Part shown: positions 35,362 to 48,707 of the stretch, piece by piece
Layout: each line of letters starts with the position of its first letter
Numbering within the stretch: the first letter of the stretch is position 1
NCBI RefSeq assembly: GCF_021018895.1
Contig: NC_079373.1
Span: 22,290,001 to 22,354,000, forward strand
Length of the DNA: 64,000 bases
Direction of reading: 5' to 3'
Source: Seriola aureovittata
Lineage: Eukaryota > Chordata > Actinopteri > Carangiformes > Carangidae
Translations under genes and position numbers: made by a program
Notes under the pieces: model-generated
What the model was told of the DNA's origin: nothing
What the model saw: the letters and a program-made list of their open reading frames with translations, nothing else
Database searches by the model: none

Positions 35362-35406
35362 AAACTGCATGTATCCTATCAAGATGTGATAGGATACATG
35401 CAGTTT
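35362..35406. repeat. Perfect inverted repeat (20-bp arms, 5-base loop)
   Basis: The left arm aaactgcatgtatcctatca (35362-35381) and right arm tgataggatacatgcagttt (35387-35406) are exact reverse complements, separated by AGATG. The stem ends abruptly, since the bases outside the arms do not pair. It lies in gnao1 intron 2. Confidence 0.97.
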
Positions 35407-35479
35407 ACAGGTGCTGAAAAGCAGCAATAGAGATTACCTCCACTTGCTCGCACAACAATGTGGATTTGTAGTTCAGGTT

Positions 35480-35600
35480 AGGGATGGGCAATTTGGCCAA
35501 AAGATCATTTGACAATCTTTTTGGGTAGAATCGCAATCAGCGATCTGAATCACGATCTGCAACATGTTTCCGCTCTGATTTTATTGTGAAAGTCCTGACT
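35480..35600. repeat. Probable dispersed repeat (gggatgggcaatttggcc... type)
   Basis: The phrase gggatgggcaatttggccaa followed by aatcgcaatcagcgatctg and aatcacgatctgcaac is typical of a diverged fish interspersed repeat. Related cgat-rich text occurs at about 51050-51153, ending cagccctaa, and more faintly near 3550-3625. Confidence 0.45.
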
Positions 35601-36168
35601 GGAAGTTCTGATTCATATCTTTCCACCACTTTGATGCTTCTATCGAATGTTGGTCTGCTTGCTGCTGTTCTTCACCCACAATGCTGTCTTTTGTCTACTA
35701 ACTGTGTCGCAACCAATCAAGACTTTTGGTTAGTTGATTATGCAGTATTATTTTGACAGGGCTGTTATTTATTTATGAGGTGCTATATGTAAGTATTTGA
35801 CTTAGAAAGTTCAGTCACTGCCTTAGCTGGTCCCACCTCGGGTTTCCCTGCCTGCAGGCAGGTCTCTTGAAGATGGTTGTAAAAGGTGTTTTATAATATG
35901 TTGTCCAGTTCCAGTCTTATATCAGTAGGCTGTTTCATTTTGTTTTGCTTCTTGGTTACTGAAAGGTTGGAGCTTTAGGTTGTGGTTAGGCTATTTGTAT
36001 TTGTTTCATATTTGTATTCATTTCGTATTTATGGAATATTTACTAGAAATTAAGTGTCACCTCCATTACTCTCAAAGATGAGAGAGAAAAGGTATAGCTA
36101 ATGGGTTAAAGGGTGGATTTACTAAAAATGATTACTTCATTTCTTCTTTCTTCATCTTAGACTTTCTC

Positions 36169-36172
<4 letters not shown>

Positions 36173-36245
<73 letters not shown>

Positions 36246-36256
36246 GTGTGTGTGTT
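36173..36256 (+). repeat. (TG)n/(TA)n microsatellite
   Basis: A long TG run with a short TATATA insertion near 36236, then more TG. Confidence 0.95.
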
Positions 36257-36351
36257 TGTGCCCTGTTGACATGATCAGAGGCGACTGGCCGAAGGGAGAA
36301 CAAACGCTGCCCGTCCCTCACGGCTGCACTGCTTCCCACAGGCTGTTCCCA

Positions 36352-36353
<2 letters not shown>

Positions 36354-36389
<36 letters not shown>
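36354..36389 (+). repeat. (GT)n microsatellite
   Basis: A second pure GT run, about 100 bp after the previous one. Both lie just upstream of the purine-rich block. Confidence 0.95.
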
Positions 36390-36419
36390 TTTCTCTAGAA
36401 CAGGAGATAATTAGGTTTA

Positions 36420-37170
36420 AGCCTCAGAAGAGGAGAATAAAAGGGGGAAGGGAAGACTGATGGAGAAAAAAAGGTGGTGGTGTTTTGTGCAGAGAGGCAG
36501 AGGGAGAGGGGAGTTATAGATGGAGGGAGACAGAGAGGGAGTTTTAATGAAGGAAAACAGATGCCCAGTGTATAGAAAGAAAGAAAGAAAGAGGGGAGCA
36601 GTCCGCAAGTAGGGATAGAAAGGACTGAGCTTAAGGGAGAAAATAGCAAGTTTGAAGTGGTGAAAGTAAGGGTGGGAAGAGAGGAGTAATGAAGAACATA
36701 GGGATGTATGAGGAGAGAAGTGAGAAGATGAAATAGGAAGGGGAGTTACACGGACACCCAGCGGAAGCAACCACAGAGAAAAATTCAATTTTTTTTCCTA
36801 CGGAGGGCAAAGTGATGTGGGAGTGTGAAAAGAAACAGGAGAGTAGAGAGGAGGGTGAAGTACGATATGAGGAGGGAGGATGAGTGTGATTGAGGTTGGG
36901 GAGGTAAGAGGAGGGAAGCGAAGCCATTTTGAGCAAGAAGAGAGAGAGAGAGAGACTGGCAAGTGGAAGAACGTATTCTCACCTATCAAGCAAGTTAGAG
37001 GAAGTGACAAAGAGAGATGAGGAGTCAAGGACAGAGTGCAAAGGGCGCTCCACTCCTGGACTCTGTTCTCGTTGATAATTATTAGCCTCTTTTTCCTGGG
37101 ATGATTGGACCCAAGGAGAGAAAACATGGGAAAAAAAAGAGAGAGGAGGCGGGGGCGAGGGAGGGGGACT
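36420..37170 (+). repeat. Purine-skewed block of about 750 bp
   Basis: The + strand is dominated by A and G (agaggag, gagaaaa, gggaagg and gaaagaaagaaagag blocks) with few pyrimidine runs. Minus-strand frames across it encode Ser/Leu/Pro/Phe low-complexity text. It is probably a degenerated (GA)n/(GGA)n-type expansion. Confidence 0.75.
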
Positions 37171-40134
37171 CATGTTGGCACCAACTCAGTTCTTGCATGA
37201 AGAGACAGTCTGTAACTGGTCATCTGAAACAGTCTGTCAGCCAGATAGTCACCCTTCATTGGTTAAATATAGCCCTGGGTGTGCTCATCACTGGAATGAT
37301 TTGATTGGCTGCCTCAGTGAGCTGTGAAATAACAGAAAGGCATCGTGATAGCTGTGTTTGCGTGTGTGCATGTGCCCGCTAGCACGTCCAAGCACTCTTC
37401 AGTAACAGCGTGGGTCCATTTAGTGTTTGAATCCCATTTGCATCTTGTAAATAGGAAGCCGGACGGCTTTAAATTTAATGTCAAGTAACAAAACTTTATG
37501 AGAGCATACACACTTAGACACACAGCAGTTATCTCAAATGAAGAAACTTCCAATGGTTCCTTCCTTTTTCATCTCATTTTGTCAACTCTTTTGAACTTGC
37601 CTCATTTACCCTGTTCTGTTTTCTTCAGTCCTTCTTTCCACATGATACAAATTTCCACACTGTGTTTTTCACGCATTGCGCCTCTCTGTACTTCTACACA
37701 ACTTTTAGAAAGCTTTTAGACAACTTCTCTAAAATAATTCTGCTGAAAGGATATTGTGAACATCAAAACGATGAAAATGTTCTGTTTGCGGTGTAAAAGT
37801 TCAACAGTGACAATTAAAGATTGTGACAGAAATACAGCATTTGCAGATATATTTGTAAAGTCGGGAGGCAGCTCTTTTTCACTGAGAACATATCACTAAG
37901 AACATTATAAATGTTTGTCTAAAATTTGTGAAATAAGAAGTCTCTTGTGACAGATTCTTATGGCCAGAGGTCTTTTTTTTATAATACACTCCAGACTGTG
38001 TTGGACACTACTATTGACCAGAACCACATCTGTATGACCAATGATGAGGGGATGATCCATAAGTTTACCACACCTGTTTTTGTTGAGGTGCTTCCCACCA
38101 TCAGTCTTCCAGGCATCATCTTGACATCAACATCATTGCATGATTTGGATTGATGGGCTCCACCCATAGAGCTAAATCCACAGCAGGCTGCGCCTTTTCT
38201 ATGTTGCTCTTAAAGGAAATGAAGGAGACTTTTGGATTAATTTTTTTTTTATCCTAGAATCTGGATGACTATAGTGACTATGAATAGTCTTCATTGATAT
38301 TGTAAGTTGTTCCCTGAGGACTGTTTTCACCAGATACTGCAACTAAGCGCCCACATCAGCTACTAATCAGTTTTAGCACACATGGGAAAGAAACGGAAAC
38401 TGTCTGACCTCTTCAGACAGCGAGCTAGCAAGCTAGGTCTGTTTAGTCGGGACAGACTAAACAGAGAACAATTGGAACTCTGTGTAGTGGCACGGCTAGA
38501 TTATATCTTGTCAAACAAACATAACTGAGAACACTAATCAGTGCACAGACTCCTTTTACACTTTCCTTCTTGAACATGTGATTGCTACCCAGATAGCGAC
38601 CCAGAACCCTTGAAGTATGCGCTGTAAACTGAGCTCTGTATGCATTTATCTTTTAGGTGTTGGGGAAAATTACTCATTATGCTGGCTCTGTCAGCTTTAC
38701 ATAATTATATTGTATAGTGTTGGATTAATACCGCTGATGCGCTAACATATAAGCAGGATTTTAATTATGTAGCTGGCTGCATAAAGTTAATTGTACAAAT
38801 TCATAGTATGTTGGATTAAATGTTGCTTCTTCCAGGTGACATGTGCAGGAGCCTTCTGCAAAAATGTTTCAGTGCAGGATCCATAAGCTGATACTCATGA
38901 CGTTTAAACTGATGATCTGTATCGGTCCTAAAACCCCTCTTCCCTCTCTGAAAATGATAAATGCTCGGTAGACACAAACCTTCATGCAGTCACAGCTCTT
39001 CAACAGTATCCCAGATTTTTAGGTGTGGACTCCCTGTCTGAGCCTGTCAATAATCATACAATATGTTTTCTGTCTTCTGAGCACATTAGCTGTTTAGTCA
39101 CTGGTGATAACTGTTAACTCTTCTTCCTCCCTCTACATTCATTTCTTTGCTTGTTCTCTACCCCATTTACTTTTTTTATTATATTAAAGGCTGTTTGCGC
39201 TCCAAGCCATCTCTTTCTTGGTTTGCACAGTTGTATGAGACCAGGTCAATATGAATGTGTGTGTGGTCCGCATGCTAATCGGGGCTTCTTATAAAAAACA
39301 AAGGTCTTTTGTGGGGGGAATCTGTGTGTGTGTGTACGTGCGCACGCGCGCGTGTCTACACTTATACACAACTGAGAGTGTGTTTTTTCAGTCCGTGCTT
39401 TTGTCTGTGTGCATATGTTGATGTGGTTGTGTGAGTGAGTGTTTTTTTGTGTTAGACCTATTTGGCAGATTTCAGCACTGTGCAGGACAATGGAGTCTTG
39501 TTACAGTGACCACACTCAGCTGATATACAGTCAGCTGATGGGGACTGTGGCTGGGTTTTTAGCTGGAAGAGTGTATATTGAATGCATGTCTATTTTTGTG
39601 CTTGTATCACTTCAAAGTTTGGACAGAAGGGTTATAGAATCTATACAGCAGTTCTGTAATAAATACTATTTTTGTGATTTGTTTATTGTTGTTTGACACT
39701 TTTTTCGACTATTACAGTCTTAGAGAGGGGTTGGTTTAATCATATGATAAGAATTATTCCAGTGGCATTTGTGATTTTTTTTTATTTTTTTTTATTGGAC
39801 TTAATTATATTGTAAAGGTGTTTCTGTTGTTTTTCCCCTTTCCATATATAGTATGTAAATAATGTGCTCCACATTACATCACACAGGTGTTTGTATTTTT
39901 CTGTTTACTCTGTAAATCTAGAAAATCCAGTTTTTAGCATTGATATGATTCTTAAATTCCATTTTGGTATTGGGTCAATAAGGGAAGTAGATGGATAGAT
40001 TAGTGTCTTTATCATTTTTAATACATACATAATTTGTCTTTTCAGTGAATATATAGAAGACGATAGAACATAATAGATTAGATCACTAGAAGGTCTCTAG
40101 AGGGCTGTCTCCAACAGCCCCATGGATTATGTGA

Positions 40135-40675
40135 GTTTGCAAAGATATACTTTGAGTTAAAAGCTAACACTTGCACGGCACCATTCTTACAATAAAAATG
40201 CTAACATGTTGACATTCAGCAAGTATTACGTAGTATCGTGTGTTAGCATGCTAACATCTGCTAATTAGGACTAAACACAAAGTACAGCTGAAGCAGCATG
40301 ATGATGGCACTAGATTAAAAGTTGAGGAATCACCAAAGTGATGACAGATCATCCATCCATTCATGAATGTTGATGGAAAACTTAAAGTCAGTCCACTTGT
40401 CCAATAGCTCCTGAGAGGTTTCGTTCAAAACAACAAAAACCATGATGAAAAATCAGGGGATGGCAAAAGTCAATAGAACTGCTTCTATATGAAAATTTGT
40501 CCTTTGGTTGATGTTACTAGAAAAGTAATTTGGATTCATCCAGATATTTGTTCCACATTTCACTGTAATCCATCCAATAGTTCAGTCAGAGATCGTTCGG
40601 CCTGAACCAAAGTGATGACCTACTAAAAGGCCAACTTTACTTTCACAAAACTATGCTGAAAGCATGGCTAATAAA
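40135..40675 (+). repeat. Dispersed fish repeat, family R1, copy 3 (longest)
   Basis: Starts with cttgcacggcacca and the GCTAACATG/TTAGCATGCTAAC text. It continues through aaacacaaagtacagctgaa, gatggcactaga, caccaaagtgatgaca, gtaatccatccaatagttca and ends near gcatggctaata. This looks close to the full family layout. Confidence 0.75.
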
Positions 40676-41619
40676 AAATAGAACAAATTAGAGCAATCAT
40701 GCAATTAATTTAGATCAACTGAATTTGAACAGATGATTCCAGATTGAATATTAGATTTTTTTTTTACCCAAGTTCATGATTGTTTCGAAGTCCTTAGTCT
40801 CCGGTAAGTGCTTTGCTGGGCCTCAGCCAGGCCAGAACCATCTTTCTGCCTGCTGGAATTCAGGAAAGCCCCATTCCCCTTTGTTTCTGCTAGATGACTG
40901 GGCTTTCCTTGGTTGCTATTTGAATCCCTAGAAGTAAGTAATTAATATTGACGCAGGGGAGGACAGGAAAGCTGAATAATTACATTTCGACCTTGTATAG
41001 GATGACCTGATTAAACCTGTGGCCTTACTTCTCTCTGTCTCTCTCTGTCTGTCTTATTCCCTCCACCAACCTTCGTCCATCAATCTACCAGTGAGCGTGC
41101 ACATAGTGCACATGGTGCTGTGACTGGATGAGGCTGCAGTCACAAAATGGTTTTGATTATTCGACCACATACTATATGGCCTTGAATGTCAGCAGCTGTA
41201 TCGATAGCCAGCCAACAAAAAATACTGGATGAAGGTTTACATTTTATTCACTCATGATTACCAAACAGTGATTTCTGATGGGAGTATGTGCATAGGAGCT
41301 GAATATTTAATAAGCCTAGTCCTGTGAATTCAGAAGTACAGTGTAGAGACGAATGCATCTATGGGGGGTTCCAGCCAAAAAGAAAGATTTTGACTGTATT
41401 CAACATGAAAATATTCATTAAAAAAATACAGATTGAAACTGAGTTTCAAGGCTTCAGTGCAAAGTTTTGGGTGTGACTCTTTGTGCAGCTTTGCCAGGTG
41501 AGCACCTGTGTGCGTGTGTGCTCGTGCATTTGTGTTTCCCCGTAGAGATCCGCCACTGGGGAGAGAAAAGGGTGTGTTGTGCATCAACACTGTGTTTTTT
41601 AATTAATAGTTAATTGCAA

Positions 41620-41880
41620 ATGGAAAAGGAAAGGAAGCTGAAGGAGAGGGGTAAAAAACGAAGACAGTATTATTAGGGATGAGGAGTGAGAAGGAGTGAA
41701 AGAGAATGTGTAAGTGAGTGGGACAGACTGACAGAGAACGAGTGTGATGTTAGGTAAAAAATTTACAGAGAGAGAGAGGGAGGGAGGACACAGGAGTAAT
41801 AAGGGATGAAAGAGGACCTGGCAGAAGAGAGAGGCAGATAGAGATAACATGTGACAGTGAAACAGAGAGATAATGGCAGA
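41620..41880 (+). repeat. Purine-skewed block
   Basis: About 260 bases rich in GGAA, GAGAGAG and AGGGAGGGA. The minus-strand frame across it is low-complexity and not a gene. Confidence 0.65.
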
Positions 41881-42654
41881 TAGATTTAATGAGGTCTTCC
41901 TAGATGTAATACTGAACTGTAATTATTCTGCTCTCCTGTCTGCCTGGGTTAATACGCATGTGTGTGCAGCTCCTAACATCCCAGCTGAACTAGAGTGAGG
42001 CAGTCTGTGTCCCTTGGCACGAGAACACTCCATCAGCACATGACCAAACCTGGAGCCAGAACGGCTCCTCTCCAGTAGGGGATACATTGTTAGCATGAAA
42101 CACTGAACAAGGGAGGAAACTCCTAATCTACCTGTCACTATGGAAATATTGAGTCTTTGCTGACATCGTACTTGCTCTTAGTAGGAGGGGCACAAGAGTC
42201 AAAGACTCTTCTTTTTCTTGCAGGGAGGATTCTTTTCCTTACTTGTAATTTTAGTTTTTTCACTTAAATTATACATTTAAGTGCTTAGCATGAGTTCATT
42301 GATCCAGTGTTACACAATACAAAGAGCAGGATTTTATCAGCTACTTAATCAGCATATATTTGTTTCACGTATTGATTTGAGGGATATTACATATTACTCA
42401 TCACTCATCTCTTCAGTGGAGCAGAGGGTTTGAGTCGTATGCTTATTGTACGTTATTATTTCTTTGCCAAGCCTGTTTTCATTGTGCTTTGACACATTTA
42501 ACTTTTATTGACTGACCCAGTTTTCCACCTCAGATACTTTGAGTTGTTTTTGAGTTTTCAGCATTTCCACTCTGCTTTTTAATGCACAAATTGAAAATTT
42601 GCATAAAACAGGTGTTTGGAAACGTACTTAATGGCATTTTACTGAAAACTACAC

Positions 42655-42830
42655 AGGTCAACCCTATGGTGGCACTAGATGAATAGTCAATACACCATCA
42701 ATATCCATAATGAATTTATTGGTAATCCATCCAATAATTACGATACTTCAGTTTTGACTGAACTGATGGACTGACTGACTGACTGACTGATCATCCCTAG
42801 AGCCATTTCACTGTCATGGCTTAAAAAATA
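42655..42830 (+). repeat. Dispersed fish repeat, family R1, copy 4 with (GACT)n
   Basis: Contains ctatggtggcactagatgaa, ggtaatccatccaataatta, then a GACTGACTGACTGACTGA tetranucleotide run and tccctagagcc before catggcttaaaa. The tetranucleotide run is the expanded internal GAC(C/T) motif of the family. Confidence 0.7.
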
Positions 42831-43575
42831 GGTTATTTCTGATTTGACAAAAAAAATAGAGCTGAGGGCATGGAGGTGTGTGTGTGTGAGTGTGTGTCCT
42901 CAGGATGCTGCTGCTTGACCTCAAGGTGTGATGGCAAGTGAGTGGAGCCAGATGACGGAGCAGCTGATGCCTGAATTTCACAGTTTGTGTGTGTGTGTGT
43001 GTGTGTCTGTGTCTGTGTCAGTCAGAGTGGGGGCTGTATTACTGACACCTTCAGTTATTTATAGTTTCTTTTTTCTGATTATCTCCCTCTCCTTTCATGC
43101 TCTCTTTCATACCCATTATCACCCATCACACTGTTATCCCCCGTTTCTCCTCTTTGCACTTGCTCCAACACTCTCCACAGACACACACATACGCACACAT
43201 ACGTTCTATTAGTAACTCTGTCCGACAGTGCTGACAGGAGTTGGTCAGCGTGCACTTTATCATGACTAAGAGCTCTGTCGACAAAGACCATGAAGTAAGT
43301 GGATGTACAGCATAGCGATAAAGAAGTCATTCCAGGGTGTGTGTATGTGGGTGTGTGTGTGTGTGTGTGTGGGTGGTTGGGTGTGTGTGTGTGGTTGTGT
43401 CAGGACAAACAGTGGTAGCTAGCAACAATGCAAAACATAGATAAAGACCTAATTGCACAGTGCAGTGTGTAGGCTTTGTGTTTGTGCGTGTTCACATGAG
43501 TAGGTGTGAGGATAAAAATACGAGTGTAGGGGATAATGGGAGACAGAAAGGAGAAGGACCAGCATGTTGTGTTTG

Positions 43576-43580
<5 letters not shown>

Positions 43581-43628
<48 letters not shown>
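43581..43628 (+). repeat. (GT)n microsatellite
   Basis: A pure GT run. Shorter GT-rich pieces occur nearby at about 42875-42898, 42986-43018 and 43338-43400. Confidence 0.95.
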
Positions 43629-43631
<3 letters not shown>

Positions 43632-45998
43632 GTTATCTGCAGTTTGTGTTTATGGTAGTTGGAGATACTGACCTTCTGTACTGCTGTGTATTGTAATTCA
43701 CTTAGTAGTAATATCCTTTAGCTTTAGATTAGATTAAATGTAAATGCCACAGCTTTAAGCTTTTGTCTGTTGTCAGGAGAGCCACAAAGTCACCTTCATA
43801 CAAAAGATGCTCCTTCTACATTTTAGGTGAACTTGATTTCAGTTCAACTTGATTCCAGTTTTTTTTTTGTTGTTGTTGATAAATCTTTATTGTAAAGGCC
43901 ATTTTGTGATAAAAAAAAAAACATACATTTTTTAATTTATTTACCTTTTTACTTTACTGCAGAAAAATCTGGACTCAGACTCACGCATACTGTATGATGT
44001 ATGAGGGAGTTTTTGAAGGGTTTGATTCACACCAGGTCCCGCAGACTGACACAGACTGGTACTGAAGAGTGGTTGTCATTACTTAATTGCATATAAGCTG
44101 GCCAATTGGCATGGCTGTGTTAGCTCGCAGGCTGACGCTAATATCTGCTGAAATGGACATCATTTTCCTCCCCAGTGCACCCCTTAAAGGCAGCTGCATT
44201 GCTGCACAAACAAACACGCTGGAATATCCTGATGTTTTGAAGAATAGAGCTGGTGCTCCTTACCCACCATCCAAGGGATAAAACGATATCCTTGACCAAT
44301 AAAGTGATGAATACTGCTCTTCAGTGATTAGTGCTTCACCTTCTTTGTTAGTTACTGAAAACCCAAAGCACACGTGTGACAAATTTATGACATACTAGTT
44401 ATAAGCAGGTTTCGACTTTGTGGCGTGTTCACACAGGAAATTTTTATGTTGTATTTGTTGTAAATTTTTAAATGTACTGTTGATGGTCTCTATTCTCCCA
44501 CGATGCAATGTAGATAGGAAATAGAGGAGCTGCTCACAGCAGGGAAAAATTTAAATGAATTATATTTGATGGTGAAACACAAAGATCTCAGGATAAAAAT
44601 CAAGTATTAAAGGACGGCAGTTTTTCAAGTCAGGTGCCTATATTAGACTTGAAACTGATTTTTCTTGCTATAATAATTCTTCTTCTTCATGCTGCCATTA
44701 AGAGATTCCTTTTCTAAAGTGCTTCCCATATAAGTGATGGAAGACAAAATCTGAGTTAGACAAATGAAGTAGATATCTTCCAAAATGTTTGTGTTTTCCC
44801 TTGCTACAGCTCATATTGGCTTCAGCTTCTTTTGAGGACTGTTGATTTTATCCTGGCCCATCACTCACACTGAAACCTCTTTCCAAAGAATTTTTTAATG
44901 TCCGGGAGGAATGGTGAATCTGTTTCAATGTGAACCAGTCCTGTAAAATAAGTAAGACAGACAACTTGCTGTCTATTTGGGAAAGTAAATTTGCTGTGAC
45001 AATCTCCACACATCTTCCAGCTGAATCAGATGCAACGTAGCAAAGAAAAGAGTGCAGCACACCCATTATCTGGGTGTGGCATCAGCACATTGGCTCTGGC
45101 GGTGCCAGCCGTTGTATCTTTTATCCAATAGGTTTGAATTTTTGTTCTACCATCTCCCCAATGTACACCTACCCCAGGTTGAACATATATGTTTGCCTGA
45201 TGCGTTTGTCCTCTTTGACTCTGATAAAGACACAGTGGTGTTGAAACACATGGTCTGTTCTCAAAATTAAAGACAGTCTTTTCTCTCTGAAGAACGCTTT
45301 ATCCTTTCTTCAATGGTTAAGTAATTACTTACATGTTGGGCCACATGACTGGAGAGGTGGGTTGAGCATGTGCCAGCCAACTAAATCAGGTGTAATGCCT
45401 GTTAATCAAGCCACCAAAGCACCCAAACACACTTGTTGCCTCACTACTGAGCAGTAACACACATTAGAAGTGGCATGAGCAACTGAGATTAAAAGGCCAG
45501 TTATGGAACTGAATCCAAAGCTACCTCTCTTTGTCGTCAATTAGATTAATTTCACACAGCCAACAAAGATTAAATGAAGTTTAAACTTGACAAAGTTAGT
45601 TGTTATTTCAAATATAGTAATTATCAATTTTTATACAGCATTACAGGGGAGCACCACAAATACTGATCACTTAATGTGATTTTGATTGCTTGCTGACATC
45701 TGTCATTACACTGCTATTTGGCCTCCAAAATGGCAGCCATACAATGATATCATGGAATAATGTCGTGGTTAAATTGCCCATATGTCTGTCTCTCTGTCCA
45801 TCTGTCTGGCTCAGTGTGAAACTAAACTATGTTTCAGGTCACTGTGGGGATTGTGCCAAAGCTATGAGAAATTGCACGCATACACACTGACACACACACA
45901 CATAGTGCTCTCTCTTTGCTGACAGAAGGGCTTGGAGAGTGGGTAATGAGAAAAGGTCCTCATGCATGAAAGCTCACGTCAGCAGGCCGGACAAACCC

Positions 45999-46000
<2 letters not shown>

Positions 46001-46035
<35 letters not shown>
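46001..46035. repeat. (CA)n microsatellite
   Basis: A pure CA run in gnao1 intron 2. Confidence 0.95.
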
Positions 46036-46040
<5 letters not shown>

Positions 46041-47098
46041 TACAAGAAAAACAAGTCTGCGATACACCTCTAACAACACTTGCTACAACACTAATCTGAA
46101 ATCTTTGCGTAATCGAATTTCTGTATCCTCTGTTTTTGACTCTTCCTGGGTTAATTTAATGAGGGTAATAGTATTAAGTTTTGAGGAAGACGGTAATGAT
46201 TCTGTTGTGTTTGTCCATCAACTCTCCCACACTGATTTCTACTTGAACTAGTTATAGCTTGTATAGAAGCGTTAAAATTCCACACCAGGTTCGGAAAATA
46301 TGTTGAAATTGCACACAGATGTTGTTGTCATTATCCTAGCACGCAGGTTGATGTATATCACGTTGTCTCACGTTAGAAAGACAAACTGCTAAAGTACTGG
46401 GTTTCTGGATTTCAGAGGTGCCTGGTTCTATTTTCTTCGGTAAGCATTTCATGTTACTGTGAAGCAAGTATCACCCTCTTTCTTGGCATCTTCAGCTCAA
46501 CACACTGTTTCTGCAGAGACTGAGGCATCCAATTCTTTTAATTGGATGCTTGTCCTCGTTTCACCTCTGTGGTGCAAGGAAAGGTGGAAGGAAGGCTTTC
46601 AGAAAAAGTGTCTGGTTGGCAAGTCATTAAGAGTGAGTGAGAGAAGAGTACGAAGAGTAAAGCCAGAGTAGCACATATAGAGCCACAAAAAATGTAGGTA
46701 TCTGTTTTCTGCTGTGATGCGGTATACACCCACCCATACTTGATCACACTGTGGAGTTTTGTTGGACTTGTTAGCTGATGTGCACATGATACAGATAGGA
46801 ATAAGCCATTTATCTGTCCTCGTTCCAGTGTATAGATCTGTGCTTTGGCCCGCTGTGTGAAAGTCACCGATGTAAATAGAAGCTTGGTGTATTTATACAG
46901 GACTGGCAGGCTGCCTGATTGATCTGAAACATTACACTGCCTGGGACTGTGCTGTCCTCGAGACCGCAAACACACACGCACACACCCTCACACAACATAA
47001 ACATGCTCACGCACACGCACGTAAACTTGCATACAGATGTTTAGTGGCTAAGTACTAACTACACTGCCTGCAGCTGCTGACGTATTTTGGAGACAGAG

Positions 47099-47101
<3 letters not shown>

Positions 47102-47177
<76 letters not shown>
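47102..47177 (+). repeat. (TG)n microsatellite
   Basis: A 76-base pure TG run followed by GCGTGCGTGCGC. Confidence 0.95.
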
Positions 47178-47181
<4 letters not shown>

Positions 47182-48154
47182 CGTGCGCTTGTGCATGTAT
47201 GAGAGGAAGAGATGCCAATAAAATGTTCCAGTGAACGTTTTGAGAATTTCATGTTGTTGCTTTGTAATTTCAACAATAATCTATGTAAGATAATTAATAT
47301 CCTCTATTTTTATTAACTGCTTAGTGGTGCCTTAGTTCCACTCATGTCCTAAACTTCTCTGAATAGCTAACTTCTAAATTTCAGCTTCTTGAAAGGCTGA
47401 CTCTGTGACTCTTTGGATTAGTCTGTTCAAAAGTAAAGCTGGGTGTCAAAACATGGTACTTTTATGGTGCTGACAGAAGAGCTTTGGCACTAGCTCATTA
47501 GCATCAAGTCAGTAAGCTTGCTCTTTTTAAGATCTAGATGGGTGATTGGCTGTCTAGCTTATGTGTAATAGGCAGAGAGGTAAAACAATATTTCCTTCAA
47601 CATAGAGATGAGTTGGTGATGTGCCCATCGGCTAATCTCTATGGTGTGTCAGGAGGTTTCAAGAGGGAAGAGCCACAGTAAGAGGCATTTATGCAGGAGG
47701 GATAGTGATAGATACAGAGCTAGATAAATGTAAGTGTGATAGCGATGCGTATATTTGTTCGAAGAAGGAGCTGTGTTTGATCCTTAGTCCTTTCTATACA
47801 GAAGGCTTGTTCACCCTGAATCATTTATGTGTGGGGTTTTTGTCTATTTGAATTGCCTCACAGTGTTGCCCCAACCTGTATCCGTCTGTGTGTATCAGGC
47901 AATTGTTTTCTGGTGTCCTGTGTATTGTTCTTGGCTGCCCATCTCTCTGTCATTTCTCTCTGTTTGACTTTGTCTGATTTGTCCGTCTGTGCAATCTGTC
48001 TGCCTGCTTAACTGTGTAACTGTCTTTGAGTCTGTCTGCTGGTGTGTCCTTGCGTTAGCTGCAGTGAAAGATAGCATGACATTTAAAACAGCAGGATAGG
48101 CTGCCGCTAGAACTCTGTTCCTAAATGTCAGCTTAGCCTACTGGTTATGGACCC

Positions 48155-48235
48155 ACCCTCCCTCCCTCCCTCCCTCCCTCCTTCCCTCCTTTCCTCCCTT
48201 CCTCCCTTCCTGCTCTCTTTCTTTTGTATTTTTGT
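48155..48235 (+). repeat. (CCCT)n/(TTCC)n simple repeat
   Basis: CCCTCCCTCCCT units decay into TTCC/TTTCC text about 320 bp before gnao1 exon 3. The frame through it (SLPPSLPPSLLS) is low-complexity. Confidence 0.9.
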
Positions 48236-48461
48236 TGTAACCTTCCTTCAACCACCTGTGTTTCTCTCTAACCTCCCACCTCCATTCTTCCAACACCTCC
48301 TTAATTTACCTAACCCTTTTAATATATCCCAGGAACACATACAGTACATTTGGTATCTATACCTTCTGTATTTTCAGGTTAGCACACTTGGCTTTACAGA
48401 CTTTTCTGTTCATGACATACTATATAATAATAATCCAGTAAGTGCTATAAGTAGTATGTAA

Positions 48462-48707
<246 letters not shown>

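Noticed and set aside
45050..45300. Possible SINE or small gene around 'gataaagacacagtggtgtt'
   Set aside because: It faintly resembles a repeat phrase, but no pol III boxes, target duplication or other copy in the window could be shown.
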